64,000 nt of DNA from Polaribacter sp. Q13 (GCF_016858305.2 NZ_CP074436.1:3616001-3680000); one strand, 5' to 3'. Shown: positions 42,680-51,933, numbered from the stretch's first letter. The notes: generated by a model from the sequence alone, not told the origin. Numbers and translations are program-made.

Positions 42680-43633
42680 TTAGCCATTTTTAGCTTCTTT
42701 AATAATTTCTTTAACAGCAATTTCATATTTTTTTGAATTTCCTGCTTTTTTAATCTTTTTAAAAGTCTTTTGAGGATTGGAAAAGCTCTGAGAAAAGTAT
42801 TCCCAAAAACCTAGCATTTTCATTTTAATAGGTGTTGGTCCAGAAAGCGCAGCATCATATTCTGTGAAAATTCGATCATGAAATTCGTTAAAAAGATCGT
42901 ATCTATTTTTAGGGTATTCTGTGGTGTCGTTTTTTATCATACTTGGTAAAAAAGGATCGGCAATTAAGCCTCTACCAATCATCCAATGATCTATGGATGG
43001 AAAACGTTCTTGTAGTTTTTTAAATGTCGCAACAGAAGTTATATCACCATTATAATACAATTTGTGCTTTGTATTGTCTACACATTTCTGAAAAGAATCT
43101 AAATCTGTTCCGCCTTTGTATAATTGTTTTCCTATTCTTGCGTGAATGGCAATGTTTTTTAGCGGATATTTATCTAAAACAGGTAAAGTCTCCAATATTT
43201 CTTCTGGCGTATCATACCCCATTCTCATTTTCATTGAAACTAAAATGTCTGATTCATTATGAATTTTATGAAGAATGCTATTTATTTTTTCTGGATCGGC
43301 AATTAGTCCAGAACCCATACCACGTTTGGTAACCATCGGGTAGGGGCAGCCTAAATTCCAGTTTAATTCTTTATAACCTAATTCTCTTACATATTTAGAA
43401 ACAAATAGAAATTCATCTACATCATTGGTAATAATTTGCGGAATTACTTCTAACTCATTATTGTTATCTAATTGAATGTCTTTTTTGTAAGAATTTTTAA
43501 TCACTAATTTTCCGTTTAAACGGATATAAGGCGAATAAAAAGAGTCTATTCCACCAAAAAAATGATTGAAAGCATTTCTAAATTTGTAATCTGTAAAGCC
43601 TTGTAAAGGAGATGATAAAAGAGTTTGACTCAT
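42680..43633 (-). CDS. tRNA-dihydrouridine synthase (DusC-like)
   Basis: 317 residues. Flavin-dependent reduction of specific tRNA uridines. SPLQGFTDYKFRNAF at the N-terminus, catalytic Cys96 in WNLGCPYPMVTKRGMGSGL, IHARIGKQLYKG and IGRGLIADP are family motifs. The N-terminal DYKFRNAF form with SPYIRL resembles the DusC group. Soluble. It has a very short predicted leader from the element at 43650. Confidence 0.92.
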   Translation of the reverse strand: MSQTLLSSPLQGFTDYKFRNAFNHFFGGIDSFYSPYIRLNGKLVIKNSYKKDIQLDNNNELEVIPQIITNDVDEFLFVSKYVRELGYKELNWNLGCPYPMVTKRGMGSGLIADPEKINSILHKIHNESDILVSMKMRMGYDTPEEILETLPVLDKYPLKNIAIHARIGKQLYKGGTDLDSFQKCVDNTKHKLYYNGDITSVATFKKLQERFPSIDHWMIGRGLIADPFLPSMIKNDTTEYPKNRYDLFNEFHDRIFTEYDAALSGPTPIKMKMLGFWEYFSQSFSNPQKTFKKIKKAGNSKKYEIAVKEIIKEAKNG

Positions 43634-43649
43634 AAAAAATATTGTGCTG

Positions 43650-43657
43650 CAAATATA
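43650..43657 (-). promoter_or_regulatory. Candidate dus promoter (-7)
   Basis: The reverse strand reads TATATTTG, a TAnnTTTG match, 16 bases before the ATG at 43633. The rest of the 274-base space to 43907 holds only the terminator below and weak repeat-like remnants. Confidence 0.45.
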
Positions 43658-43852
43658 GAATACTTTTTAATGCGTTTATTATAAAAAGTGATAAAGCAAA
43701 TAAGTTTCTTTGGTATTGCAGCGATACCTTGTTTATGGTACCACTTGTTTGAGCTAGGCCCTCAAAAAAAACTAAAGATGTAAAAGATTTTGAGTTTTAG
43801 AATTTTTGAATTTCCGGTATCGGATGACTTATGTAGAACTTTAGTTTAAACA

Positions 43853-43880
43853 AAAACCTCATCAAATTTGATGAGGTTTT
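43853..43880 (-). terminator. Terminator of the metalloprotease gene
   Basis: A perfect 28-base palindrome (14-bp arms centred at 43866/43867) with AAAACC/GGTTTT ends, 28 bases after the protease stop. Confidence 0.9.
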
Positions 43881-43907
43881 ATAATTCTATGTGATGAATA
43901 TTTTAAA

Positions 43908-46397
43908 TTATTTAGGATCTAAAATAGTATCAATTCTGTCTACAACATCTTGCAAGTGGTAGCGTGTTAAAGTGTTCCCTCTGTTAGAAGCAGATTTTGC
44001 ATCACGTTGTAAACGTTTCAACTCGCCTCTTGCTACAGATTTTACATCAGATTGATTGATAGTAATACCAGTACTTTTTCTATAACCGCTATTATAACCT
44101 TTTTGGTCAGTTGCTTTATTTAATAAATAATCTAACCGATCTAAATATGCTCTTTGTAAGTTTCTTCTATAGGTATCAATAGATTTACCAGCATAGATTT
44201 CGCTCCAAACTCCTTTTCTTAAATCGCTCATCATATTAATTAATGAATAAGCACTAGTACCATTAGAAGTTTCATTTTCTATCATACGAGCCATTCTTCC
44301 AGCATCTAATATATTATTTAAAGTCTTAGCTTGTAAACCACGCACTCTTTCTACAGAACCAGAAAATTCGGTTTTGTTAAAAATATTTTTATCTAGCATC
44401 CAAGTAGGTGTTTTAAATAATTCATCAATTACAAATTGTAAAGCTTCTTTTTGAGTTGCTTTGTCTACACACGTGTAAACAGCACCTTCTTGGTCGGTAG
44501 TTTTAAAGTTTTCATAAACACCACCAACATTGGCTGTTACATGCCCCATATATCTATTAAACTGACTTAAAACTTGTCCGTACATCGTAGATAATTCATC
44601 ATAATTTTTACCTTTTTCAGAAGTCCATTCTTCTAATCTCGGTAAAATTCTTTGTAAGTTTTTAATACCGTACATAGAAGCTTTCATAGCATTGTCTCCT
44701 AAATCTTCCGTTTGAGAGCTTGGGTCTACAACACCTGTAGCTTGTTGATGTCCGAATCTGTACATTGGGTCTCCCGCATGTTTTAAAATCCAAGCATCTA
44801 AAATTGGTTTTTCTTCTTTAGCAGTTTTATCAAGAATTGGTCTATATCCCCAAGAAATAGCATATTTATCATACACACCAATATTTGGCATTAAAGCAAC
44901 ACCTTTATCTTCTGGTTGTGCCACATAATTAAAACGAGCATAATCCATAATTGATGGAGCTGTTCCGTATTTTTTAGTGAAAGATGCAGAGCGTAAAGAA
45001 TCTACAGGATATGCAGTAGAGCTCCCCATGTTGTGTGGTAAACCTAACGTGTGCCCTAGCTCATGAGAAGACACAAATTTGATTAATTCTCCCATGGTTT
45101 TTGTTTTAAAATTGTTTCCTCTTGCATCGGGATTAATCGCTGCAGTTTGAATAAAGAACCAATTGTGTAATAAAGACATTACATTATGATACCAGTTAAT
45201 ATCTGATTCTAAAATTTCTCCAGAACGGGGATCACTAACATGAGGACCGTTTGCATTAGGAATAGGAGACGCTAAATATCTAATTACAGAATAACGAATA
45301 TCTTCTGGGCTATACTCTGGGTCTTCTTCTTTACTAGGTGCTCTTTTACCTACAATTGCATTTTTAAAACCTGCTGCTTCAAAAGCAACTTGCCAATCAT
45401 TTACTCCTTGTATAATATAAGGAACCCACTCTTCTGGAGTTGCTCTGTCTACGTAGTAAATAATTTGTTTTTTAGGTTCTACTAACTCTCCTCTTTTAAA
45501 TTTTTCGATATCTTCATCTTTTACTTCTAAACGATATCTGTCTAAATAAGTAACTGTTTTGCTTTTTTGAGCTTCTAAACCATAATCTGTTTGTCCGCGT
45601 GCAAACCAACCTACACGTTCATCAAAATATCTACGTTTCATAGGAACCTTTGGTAGCAAAACCATTGAATTACTCATTTCTAAGGTAATAGAACCTAGGG
45701 CATTATTAGAAGGTGCCTTACTTGCAAAATATGTTTTTACATGTCTAATTTCTATATTTTGTGGGTAACTACTAACACGATCGATGTAAGAACGATCTTT
45801 ATCCATTCTTGTAACCCCATATGTTTTTCTGTAAAACCCAGGAAGACCTAACGGTTTTATATCTGCAGAAAATAGGGCAGTAGCATCTATAACTGTTGCA
45901 GTAGAATCTTTACTAATAGCTTTTATAGTAAAAGAAAATAAGATAGGTTCTAAGTTAGAATTAACAACAGCTTCATGAACCGGTAAAATAGTATCTGCAA
46001 CGATATCATAAGAAACAATTCTTAAGAGTATTTGTTTTTTTTTCTTCTCCCATCGTAAAACTTGTGTGTTAGTTTTTCCGCCACCAAAACCAATTCCGGT
46101 TGCTGTTTTTGCTATTCTTGTTACCATTAACATTTCTCTTGTTAAAAGGGAATCTGGTATTTCAAAAAGATATGTATTGTCTTTTGAATGAACTTTAAAT
46201 AAACCCTCGTCCGTTGTAAAGTCTTTGGTTACTACTTTGTTATAAGGTTGTAAGTCTCCTTTTTCGGGTTTCTTTTTTGGAGCTTCTTTAGGAGTTTCGT
46301 CCTTTTTTTTCTTCCAAAATTGGGCTTCTGTTTTGGTTGTAAAACCAAAAACAAAAGCAACTAATAGTAGTTTAGTGAGTAGTTTTTTTATTATCAT
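43908..46397 (-). CDS. Secreted zinc-dependent metalloprotease (DUF5117/DUF5118 type)
   Basis: 829 residues. N-terminal signal peptide (LLLVAFVFGFTTKTEAQ), a DUF5118/5117-like N-terminal half, and a metzincin-like zinc site HELGHTLGLPHNMG (HExxHxxGxxH). The C-terminal ~300 residues match the DUF4953-like part of this family. Widespread in Bacteroidota; substrate unknown. Periplasmic or secreted; I see no Por-type C-terminal sorting domain. Followed by a perfect palindromic terminator. Confidence 0.9.
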   Translation of the reverse strand: MIIKKLLTKLLLVAFVFGFTTKTEAQFWKKKKDETPKEAPKKKPEKGDLQPYNKVVTKDFTTDEGLFKVHSKDNTYLFEIPDSLLTREMLMVTRIAKTATGIGFGGGKTNTQVLRWEKKKKQILLRIVSYDIVADTILPVHEAVVNSNLEPILFSFTIKAISKDSTATVIDATALFSADIKPLGLPGFYRKTYGVTRMDKDRSYIDRVSSYPQNIEIRHVKTYFASKAPSNNALGSITLEMSNSMVLLPKVPMKRRYFDERVGWFARGQTDYGLEAQKSKTVTYLDRYRLEVKDEDIEKFKRGELVEPKKQIIYYVDRATPEEWVPYIIQGVNDWQVAFEAAGFKNAIVGKRAPSKEEDPEYSPEDIRYSVIRYLASPIPNANGPHVSDPRSGEILESDINWYHNVMSLLHNWFFIQTAAINPDARGNNFKTKTMGELIKFVSSHELGHTLGLPHNMGSSTAYPVDSLRSASFTKKYGTAPSIMDYARFNYVAQPEDKGVALMPNIGVYDKYAISWGYRPILDKTAKEEKPILDAWILKHAGDPMYRFGHQQATGVVDPSSQTEDLGDNAMKASMYGIKNLQRILPRLEEWTSEKGKNYDELSTMYGQVLSQFNRYMGHVTANVGGVYENFKTTDQEGAVYTCVDKATQKEALQFVIDELFKTPTWMLDKNIFNKTEFSGSVERVRGLQAKTLNNILDAGRMARMIENETSNGTSAYSLINMMSDLRKGVWSEIYAGKSIDTYRRNLQRAYLDRLDYLLNKATDQKGYNSGYRKSTGITINQSDVKSVARGELKRLQRDAKSASNRGNTLTRYHLQDVVDRIDTILDPK

Positions 46398-46489
46398 TAA
46401 AATGTTGTTTGAATTGGTTTCGAAGTTAAGGAATCTAAAAAAATAGCAATCTTAATTATATGTTAAAGACAAACTACTTGTAATACCAA

Positions 46490-46522
46490 AAAAAAGCATC
46501 CAAAATTTTAGGATGCTTTTTT
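46490..46522 (-). terminator. Second of two tandem terminators after the purF-like gene
   Basis: On the reverse strand the 12-bp stem AAAAAAGCATCC/GGATGCTTTTTT (46490-46501 with 46511-46522) is followed by T's. Confidence 0.85.
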
Positions 46523-46545
46523 AAATTCTGATTTTTAGTGCAATA

Positions 46546-46576
46546 AAAAAGTAGGAATTTTAACTTCCTACTTTTA
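46546..46576 (-). terminator. First of two tandem terminators after the purF-like gene
   Basis: AAAAGTAGGAA (46548-46558) pairs with TTCCTACTTTT (46566-46576), with a T-run on the reverse strand, ~34 bases after the stop codon. Confidence 0.85.
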
Positions 46577-46609
46577 ATACTATTTAATACTGTTAAGATT
46601 GTTATTAAT

Positions 46610-48508
46610 TTAATACGCTCTTTCGTTATTTCCTTCGTAAAAGTTAATGTAAGCTTGGTTTACAACTCTCATTCCTCCTGGAGTAGGATAATTACCGGTA
46701 AAATACCAATCACCTAGATTATCTGGGCAAGCTTTATGCAAGCCTTCTATAGTTTGATAAATAACTTCAACTTCAGCTTTAATATCTTCTGTTTTTAACA
46801 TTTCGGCAATCTTTGCAGAAATTTCTACAGCAGTAAAGGGGGTGTAAATTCCTTTTACATAGTTTATAATTTCGGTGTCAGATTTAGATTGTTGCGCTTT
46901 ACATTTTTTGTAAACTTCGTCTACAATATGATATTGATTGGTGTCTTTTAATAACTCTAGAGCTGCATTAAAAGCAATAAAACCATCAATTTTTGCCATG
47001 TCTATTCCGTAACAATCTGGATAACGAATTTGTGGAGCAGAAGAAACTACTACTATTTTTTTAGGGCTTAGTCTGTCTAAAATTCTAATAATACTTTTCT
47101 TTAAAGTAGTACCTCTAACAATACTATCATCTATAATTACAAGATTGTCTGTTGGTTTTACTACACCATAAGTAATGTCATATACATGTTCTACCAAGTC
47201 ATCTCTACTGCTATCATCTGCAATAAAAGTTCTTAGTTTGGCGTCTTTAATGGCTATTTTTTCAAAACGAGGTCTTGCAGATAATATTTCTGTAACTTTT
47301 TCGGCTGATAACTTACCAACCCCTGCTAAAATTTTTGCTGTTTTTTGCTGATTTAAAAAGTCTTCTGCAGCTTCTGTCATTCCGTAGAATGAAGTTTCTG
47401 CGGTATTAGGAATAAAAGAAAAAACAGTGTTAGAGATATCGTTATCTATAGATTTTAGAACTTCCGGAAAAACATATTTTCCTAAGTTTTTACGTTCTTC
47501 ATAAATAGAAGCATCACTTCCTCTAGAGAAGTAAATACGCTCAAAAGAACAGGCTAAATTTTCTTTAGGTTCGTTGACTAATTTTATCGAAGTTTTTCCA
47601 CTTTTTTTAATGATTAAAGCATGCCCTCTTTCTAATTCTTGTACCTGGTCAATTTTTACATTGAATACTGTTTGAATAACAGGTCTTTCGGAAGCAACTA
47701 CAACAACTTCATCATCTTCGTAAAAATAGGTAGGTCTAATTCCGTTTGGATCTCTTAATACAAAAGCATCTCCATGCCCAACTATACCAGCCATGGCGTA
47801 ACCACCATCCCAGTTTCTAGAAGATCTCTTTAAAACTTTTTTAAGTTTTAAATTTTCTTCGATATAGGGTGAAGCATCTTTTTTATTAAATCCTTTTTTC
47901 TTTGCTTCTAAGTATAACTTGCCTACTTCATCTTCTAAGAAATGACCAATTTTCTCCATTACAGTTACCGTGTCTGTAAATTCTTTTGGGTGTTGCCCTA
48001 ACTCAATTAATTCTTCTAATATTTGATTAGAATTGGTCATGTTAAAGTTACCCGCAACTATTAAATTTTTATGTTTCCAGTTACTTTGGCGTAAAAACGG
48101 ATGTACGCTTTCTATACTGTTTTTACCAAAAGTTCCATAACGTACGTGTCCTAAAAACAAATTACCAACATAAGGCATGTTTTCTTCTTGCCAAGCAACA
48201 TCGTCTTTTTTATCTGGGTTTTGTTCTAAAACACCATTTAAACGCTCGTTAATTTGAGCAAACACGTCTTGTATAGGTTGCGATTGGTTAGAACGAACTC
48301 TACTAATATATCTTGTACCTGGAGCTACATTAAATTTTACACTAGCAAAACCGGCACCATCTTGTCCGCGATTGTGCTGTTTTTCCATTAATAAATACAT
48401 TTTATTAATTCCGTAGAAAGCAGAACCGTATTTGTCTTTATAAAATTGTAACGGTTTCTTTAATCTAACAAGTGCAATTCCACATTCATGTTTAATAGCA
48501 TCACTCAT
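46610..48508 (-). CDS. Amidophosphoribosyltransferase-like protein (PurF family, long Bacteroidota form)
   Basis: 632 residues, against ~500 in E. coli PurF. N-terminal Ntn glutaminase domain with catalytic Cys9 (KHECGIAL), which must be exposed by removing the first eight residues; NRGQDGAG, GHVRYGT and NWDGGYAMAG follow. The C-terminal phosphoribosyltransferase half has the PRPP loop VIIDDSIVRGTTL. It would make phosphoribosylamine, the first step of purine synthesis. Bacteroidota often have both a standard and this long form, so purF is not used as a firm symbol. It starts 32 bases after the PfkB terminator and may be reached only by readthrough. Confidence 0.88.
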   Translation of the reverse strand: MSDAIKHECGIALVRLKKPLQFYKDKYGSAFYGINKMYLLMEKQHNRGQDGAGFASVKFNVAPGTRYISRVRSNQSQPIQDVFAQINERLNGVLEQNPDKKDDVAWQEENMPYVGNLFLGHVRYGTFGKNSIESVHPFLRQSNWKHKNLIVAGNFNMTNSNQILEELIELGQHPKEFTDTVTVMEKIGHFLEDEVGKLYLEAKKKGFNKKDASPYIEENLKLKKVLKRSSRNWDGGYAMAGIVGHGDAFVLRDPNGIRPTYFYEDDEVVVVASERPVIQTVFNVKIDQVQELERGHALIIKKSGKTSIKLVNEPKENLACSFERIYFSRGSDASIYEERKNLGKYVFPEVLKSIDNDISNTVFSFIPNTAETSFYGMTEAAEDFLNQQKTAKILAGVGKLSAEKVTEILSARPRFEKIAIKDAKLRTFIADDSSRDDLVEHVYDITYGVVKPTDNLVIIDDSIVRGTTLKKSIIRILDRLSPKKIVVVSSAPQIRYPDCYGIDMAKIDGFIAFNAALELLKDTNQYHIVDEVYKKCKAQQSKSDTEIINYVKGIYTPFTAVEISAKIAEMLKTEDIKAEVEVIYQTIEGLHKACPDNLGDWYFTGNYPTPGGMRVVNQAYINFYEGNNERAY

Positions 48509-48539
48509 TGGTATTTATGGTTTTTTTGTTGTGTTGTTG

Positions 48540-48573
48540 TAAAAAAAAATCCGCAGCAAAAACCGCGGATTAA
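48540..48573 (-). terminator. Terminator or attenuator between pfkB-like and purF-like genes
   Basis: AATCCGC (48548-48554) pairs with GCGGATT (48565-48571), with a nine-T run on the reverse strand. No TAnnTTTG was found between it and the purF-like ATG. Confidence 0.75.
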
Positions 48574-48575
48574 AA

Positions 48576-49502
48576 TTAAGATATTTCTATATCAAATTGT
48601 GTTAATTCTTTAAAAGCTTGTAATCGCTTTTTAACTTCTTTTGCAGTAAGCTCTTGCATACGTTCTGTACCAAACTTTTCTACACAGAAAGAAGCTAAGT
48701 TAGAACCATATATAATTGCATTTTTCATGTTGTTAAATGAAATGTCTTCTGTTTTAGCTAAATATCCACAAAAACCACCAGCAAATGTGTCTCCTGCTCC
48801 TGTAGGATCAAATACTTCTGCTAAAGGTAATGCAGGTGCATAAAACATGTTTCCTTCATTAAATAATAATGCGCCATGTTCTCCTTTTTTAATAACCACG
48901 TATTTTGGTCCCATTTCATGAATCTTTTTAGCAGCATTTACTAAAGAATATTCTCCAGATAATTGACGTGCTTCTTCATCATTAATAGTAATTACATCTA
49001 CTCTTTTTAAAACAGTATGTAAATCATCTAAAGCAATATCCATCCAAAAATTCATAGTATCTAATACTACTAATTTTGGTCTTTCAGACATTTGGTCTAT
49101 AACAGAGGCTTGAGTTAACGGATGTAAGTTTCCTAACATAACAATACCTGCGTCTTTAAAGTTTTCTGGTACAACAGGTGTAAATGTTTCTAATACATTT
49201 AATTCTGTAATTAAGGTATCTCTAGAGTTCATATCATTATGATATTTACCACTCCAGAAAAAAGTTTTACCTTCTTTGTCTACTTCAATTCCATCAGTAT
49301 TAATTCCTTTAGAATTCATCATTTCTAGATAAGAAGATGGAAAATCTCCACCAACTACAGAAACAACGCCTGTTTTTACTCCAAACTGACTTGCAGCTAG
49401 ACCTACATAGGTTCCAGAACCCCCCAATATTTTATCAGTTTTCCCAAAAGGGGTTTCAATTGCATCAAAAGCTACTGTACCAACTGCTAATAATTTACTC
49501 AT
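48576..49502 (-). CDS. PfkB-family sugar/nucleoside kinase
   Basis: 308 residues. Ribokinase fold with LGGSGTYVGLAASQFG near the N-terminus (substrate binding) and DPTGAGDTFAGGF (232-244; catalytic Asp238) near the C-terminus. The substrate cannot be told: adenosine, ribose and inosine kinases all share these motifs. Its position just before a purine-synthesis gene makes a nucleoside or ribose substrate attractive. Divergent from sufE with overlapping predicted leaders. Confidence 0.88.
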   Translation of the reverse strand: MSKLLAVGTVAFDAIETPFGKTDKILGGSGTYVGLAASQFGVKTGVVSVVGGDFPSSYLEMMNSKGINTDGIEVDKEGKTFFWSGKYHNDMNSRDTLITELNVLETFTPVVPENFKDAGIVMLGNLHPLTQASVIDQMSERPKLVVLDTMNFWMDIALDDLHTVLKRVDVITINDEEARQLSGEYSLVNAAKKIHEMGPKYVVIKKGEHGALLFNEGNMFYAPALPLAEVFDPTGAGDTFAGGFCGYLAKTEDISFNNMKNAIIYGSNLASFCVEKFGTERMQELTAKEVKKRLQAFKELTQFDIEIS

Positions 49503-49519
49503 TTCTTAGATTTTATACG

Positions 49520-49527
49520 TAATTTTG
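49520..49527 (+). promoter_or_regulatory. Candidate sufE promoter (-7)
   Basis: TAATTTTG, a TAnnTTTG match; transcription would begin near 49534. Confidence 0.45.
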
Positions 49528-49556
49528 CATTTTATAAAAATGCGTTTTAAAAAAGG

Positions 49557-49564
49557 CAAAAATA
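49557..49564 (-). promoter_or_regulatory. Candidate pfkB-like promoter (-7)
   Basis: The reverse strand reads TATTTTTG; transcription would begin near 49550, so its RNA would overlap the sufE leader by about 17 bases. Confidence 0.4.
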
Positions 49565-49574
49565 AGTTTTAAAA

Positions 49575-50000
49575 ATGACTATCAAAGAAATACAAGAAGA
49601 AATTATTGATGAGTTTTCTATGTTTGATGATTGGATGGAACGCTATGAGTACATTATAGAGCTAGGGAAATCTTTACCAATTATTGATGATGCACATAAA
49701 TTAGATGAGAATTTAATAAAAGGATGTCAGTCTAAAGTTTGGTTATTTTCTGAATTAGATAATGATGTTATTAAGTTTTCTGCGGATAGTGATGCTATTT
49801 TAACAAAGGGAATTGTGGCATTATTATTGAGGGTTTACTCAAATCAAAAACCAGTAGATATTTTAGCTGCAAATACAGATTTTATTGATGAAATTGGTTT
49901 AAAAGAACATTTATCGCCAACAAGAGCTAATGGTTTAGTTTCTATGATTAAGTATATAAAAATGTATGCAATAGCACAACAAACTAAATTAATGAATTAA
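49575..50000 (+). CDS. sufE: Cysteine desulfuration protein SufE
   Basis: 141 residues. SufE takes persulfide sulfur from the desulfurase SufS for Fe-S cluster building. The active Cys is Cys51 in IKGCQSKVWL. The family segments FDDWMERYEYIIELGKSLP and SPTRANGLVSMIKYIK are present. Cytoplasmic. First gene of a plus-strand run with sufT and DUF2480; sufBCDS are not in the window. Confidence 0.95.
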   Translation: MTIKEIQEEIIDEFSMFDDWMERYEYIIELGKSLPIIDDAHKLDENLIKGCQSKVWLFSELDNDVIKFSADSDAILTKGIVALLLRVYSNQKPVDILAANTDFIDEIGLKEHLSPTRANGLVSMIKYIKMYAIAQQTKLMN

Positions 50001-50039
50001 AAATACAAGGGGTATAAAGCCATTGTTAAAAGAAATATA

Positions 50040-50360
50040 ATGACAGATAAAGAGTTAGAAATAGTAGGAGATAAAATAGTAAATGTTTTAAAAACAATTT
50101 ACGATCCAGAAATCCCTGTAGATATTTACGAATTAGGTTTAATTTATGATGTTTTTGTATCCGAAGAAAATAATGCAAAAATATTAATGACTTTAACATC
50201 ACCTAACTGCCCGGTTGCAGAAAGTTTACCTGTTGAGGTTGAAGATAAAGTAAAAACTTTAAAGGAAATTAACGAGTGTGAAGTAGAAATCACTTTCGAT
50301 CCTACTTGGACACAAGATATGATGAGCGAAGAGGCAAAACTAGAATTAGGAATGCTTTAA
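50040..50360 (+). CDS. sufT: SufT-like Fe-S assembly protein (MIP18/DUF59 family)
   Basis: 106 residues. DUF59 fold with TIYDPEIPVDIYELGLIYDV at the N-terminus and the conserved Cys in LTSPNCPVAESLP. It assists maturation of Fe-S proteins. It lies 39 bases after sufE, with which it is probably cotranscribed. Confidence 0.93.
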   Translation: MTDKELEIVGDKIVNVLKTIYDPEIPVDIYELGLIYDVFVSEENNAKILMTLTSPNCPVAESLPVEVEDKVKTLKEINECEVEITFDPTWTQDMMSEEAKLELGML

Positions 50361-50396
50361 AATAGTATTCAGTTCTCAGAAATAAAAACAACTAAC

Positions 50397-50440
50397 GTCA
50401 TTTCGAAATGAGCTTTTTTAAGCGATTGAGAAATCTCATT
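50397..50440 (+). repeat. Short GTCATTTCGAAATGAG...GAAATCTCA repeat (family E)
   Basis: GTCATTTCGAAATGAGC, then GATTGAGAAATCTCATT, between sufT and the DUF2480 gene. It contains TTTCGAAA-type palindromes and resembles the left end of 42577. Confidence 0.45.
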
Positions 50441-50455
50441 TTTTAAACTTTTTAC

Positions 50456-50968
50456 ATGGCAGAAGAAATTATAAATAGGGTATCAAATAGTAAGCTTAAA
50501 ACCTTTGATTTGGAAGAAATCTATCCAGAAGGAAAAAGAGTGGTATTTGATGTAAAAGATTGGTTGTTTCAAGAATTGATTTTAAAAGAAAAAGACTTTA
50601 GAGAATCTGTAAAAAACCATGATTGGTCTCAATACAAAAATTCTTTTGTAGCTATTTCTTGTTCTGTAGATGCCATAATTCCTTCTTGGGCTTTTATGTT
50701 GGTGGCTTCAGAGTTAATTCCGTTTGCAAATAAAGTAGTTATTGGTAATTTAGAATTATTAGAAACTGTACTTTATCAAGAATTAATAGGGTTCTTAGAT
50801 TTTAAAGAATTTGCAGATGCACCCGTTATTATAAAAGGATGTGCTAATAAGCCCATACCTAATTCCGCTTACATTTTTTTAATAGAAAAATTACAACCAG
50901 TAGCAAGGTCTATCATGTTTGGAGAAGCTTGCTCAACAGTGCCTTTATATAAAACTAAAAAACAATAG
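50456..50968 (+). CDS. DUF2480 family protein
   Basis: 170 residues, no signal peptide. The opening IINRVSNSKLKTFDLEEIYP and the segments AISCSVDAIIPSWAFML and VIIKGCANKPIPNSAYI match DUF2480 of Bacteroidota, commonly placed after SUF genes. The two Cys-containing motifs and the SUF neighbourhood suggest a part in Fe-S handling, but function is not established. Its stop codon lies in the stem of the following hairpin. Confidence 0.88.
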   Translation: MAEEIINRVSNSKLKTFDLEEIYPEGKRVVFDVKDWLFQELILKEKDFRESVKNHDWSQYKNSFVAISCSVDAIIPSWAFMLVASELIPFANKVVIGNLELLETVLYQELIGFLDFKEFADAPVIIKGCANKPIPNSAYIFLIEKLQPVARSIMFGEACSTVPLYKTKKQ

Positions 50969-50993
50969 TATTTTAATTATGCTATTGTTTTTG
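50959..50993 (+). terminator. Terminator overlapping the DUF2480 stop codon
   Basis: AAAACAATAG (50959-50968) pairs with CTATTGTTTT (50982-50991), followed by T's. The left arm contains the TAG stop codon, so ribosomes finishing the gene would disturb the hairpin. Confidence 0.7.
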
Positions 50994-51007
50994 CAATTTA
51001 AATTACA

Positions 51008-51874
51008 ATGAGAAGACCATTGCTACTTCTAGTATTACTTGTTATGTCTAGTTCTTTTTATGCACAAAAAAAGAAAAAAGATACACTACCTATACCTAAA
51101 TGGAAGATTCTTGGCAAGTTTGATTTTGTTTTTAACCAATCTACTTTTTCTAATTGGGCATCTGGTGGAGAAAATACCGTTGCTGGAGATTTAAATATTC
51201 ACTACGATATTAATTACAAAAAAAAGAATGTAAACTGGGATACTAGAATTTTAACGGGGTATGGATTGAGTCATTTAAATGACAAGGGATATCGAAAAAC
51301 AAATGATAGATTCGAATTAAATTCACTATTAGGAATAAAATCAGGTAAAGATTGGTTTCTTTCTCAATTTATTAATTTTAAAACTCAGTATACAAGAGGT
51401 TATAATTATAAAAAAGAACCCGCTTTACCAGTTTCAGATTTTTTATCACCGGCATACCTAAGTATAGGAACAGGTATGTTATGGAAAAAATCTGATAATT
51501 CAAGTATAAACATTGCTCCAGCTACGGCCAGATTAACAATGGTTAGTGACTTTTTTTCTGGGCAGTATGGGGTAGATGAAGGAGACAATACAGCGTTTAG
51601 TTTAGGTTTTAATCTATCTGGTTATTTTAAGTTTCGTGTGATGGAGAATATTGAAATGGAAAATATTGTAGCCGTTTACTCAGATTACCTAGAAAAACCA
51701 GAGAATGTAGATATAGAAAACCAAACTAATCTTAAGTTTAAAGTAAATAATCATATTAAAATGAACATGACTTTTCATGCAATTGTAGATGATAATGCCT
51801 CTAGTAAAGTGCAGTTTAGACAATTATTTGGATTGGGGTTAAATTATAGTTTTCATGAAAAAGTGACTTATTAA
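51008..51874 (+). CDS. DUF3078 family secreted protein, copy 1
   Basis: 288 residues. Signal peptide (LLLLVLLVMSSSFYAQ), then FNQSTFSNWASGGENTVAGD, the typical DUF3078 opening, and a series of amphipathic strands predicted as an outer-membrane beta-barrel-like fold. Function unknown. It begins inside the same run as DUF2480 but after a terminator-like hairpin. The next gene is a second DUF3078 protein. Confidence 0.85.
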   Translation: MRRPLLLLVLLVMSSSFYAQKKKKDTLPIPKWKILGKFDFVFNQSTFSNWASGGENTVAGDLNIHYDINYKKKNVNWDTRILTGYGLSHLNDKGYRKTNDRFELNSLLGIKSGKDWFLSQFINFKTQYTRGYNYKKEPALPVSDFLSPAYLSIGTGMLWKKSDNSSINIAPATARLTMVSDFFSGQYGVDEGDNTAFSLGFNLSGYFKFRVMENIEMENIVAVYSDYLEKPENVDIENQTNLKFKVNNHIKMNMTFHAIVDDNASSKVQFRQLFGLGLNYSFHEKVTY

Positions 51875-51882
51875 TTTTTTTA

Positions 51883-51912
51883 TTGTCTAAATTAAGAAAA
51901 AGGGTACTTTTG
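51883..51912 (+). promoter_or_regulatory. Promoter (-33/-7) of the second DUF3078 gene
   Basis: TTG at 51883-51885 and TACTTTTG at 51905-51912, 19 bases apart, 22 bases before the ATG at 51934. A textbook Bacteroidota promoter match. Confidence 0.65.
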
Positions 51913-51933
51913 TACTCTTAAAAATAAACAAAA

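Noticed and set aside
43712-43775. Possible fifth family-A copy (TTGTTTGAGCT followed by an A-run)
   Set aside because: Only an 11-base match and no recognisable ends; too weak to call.
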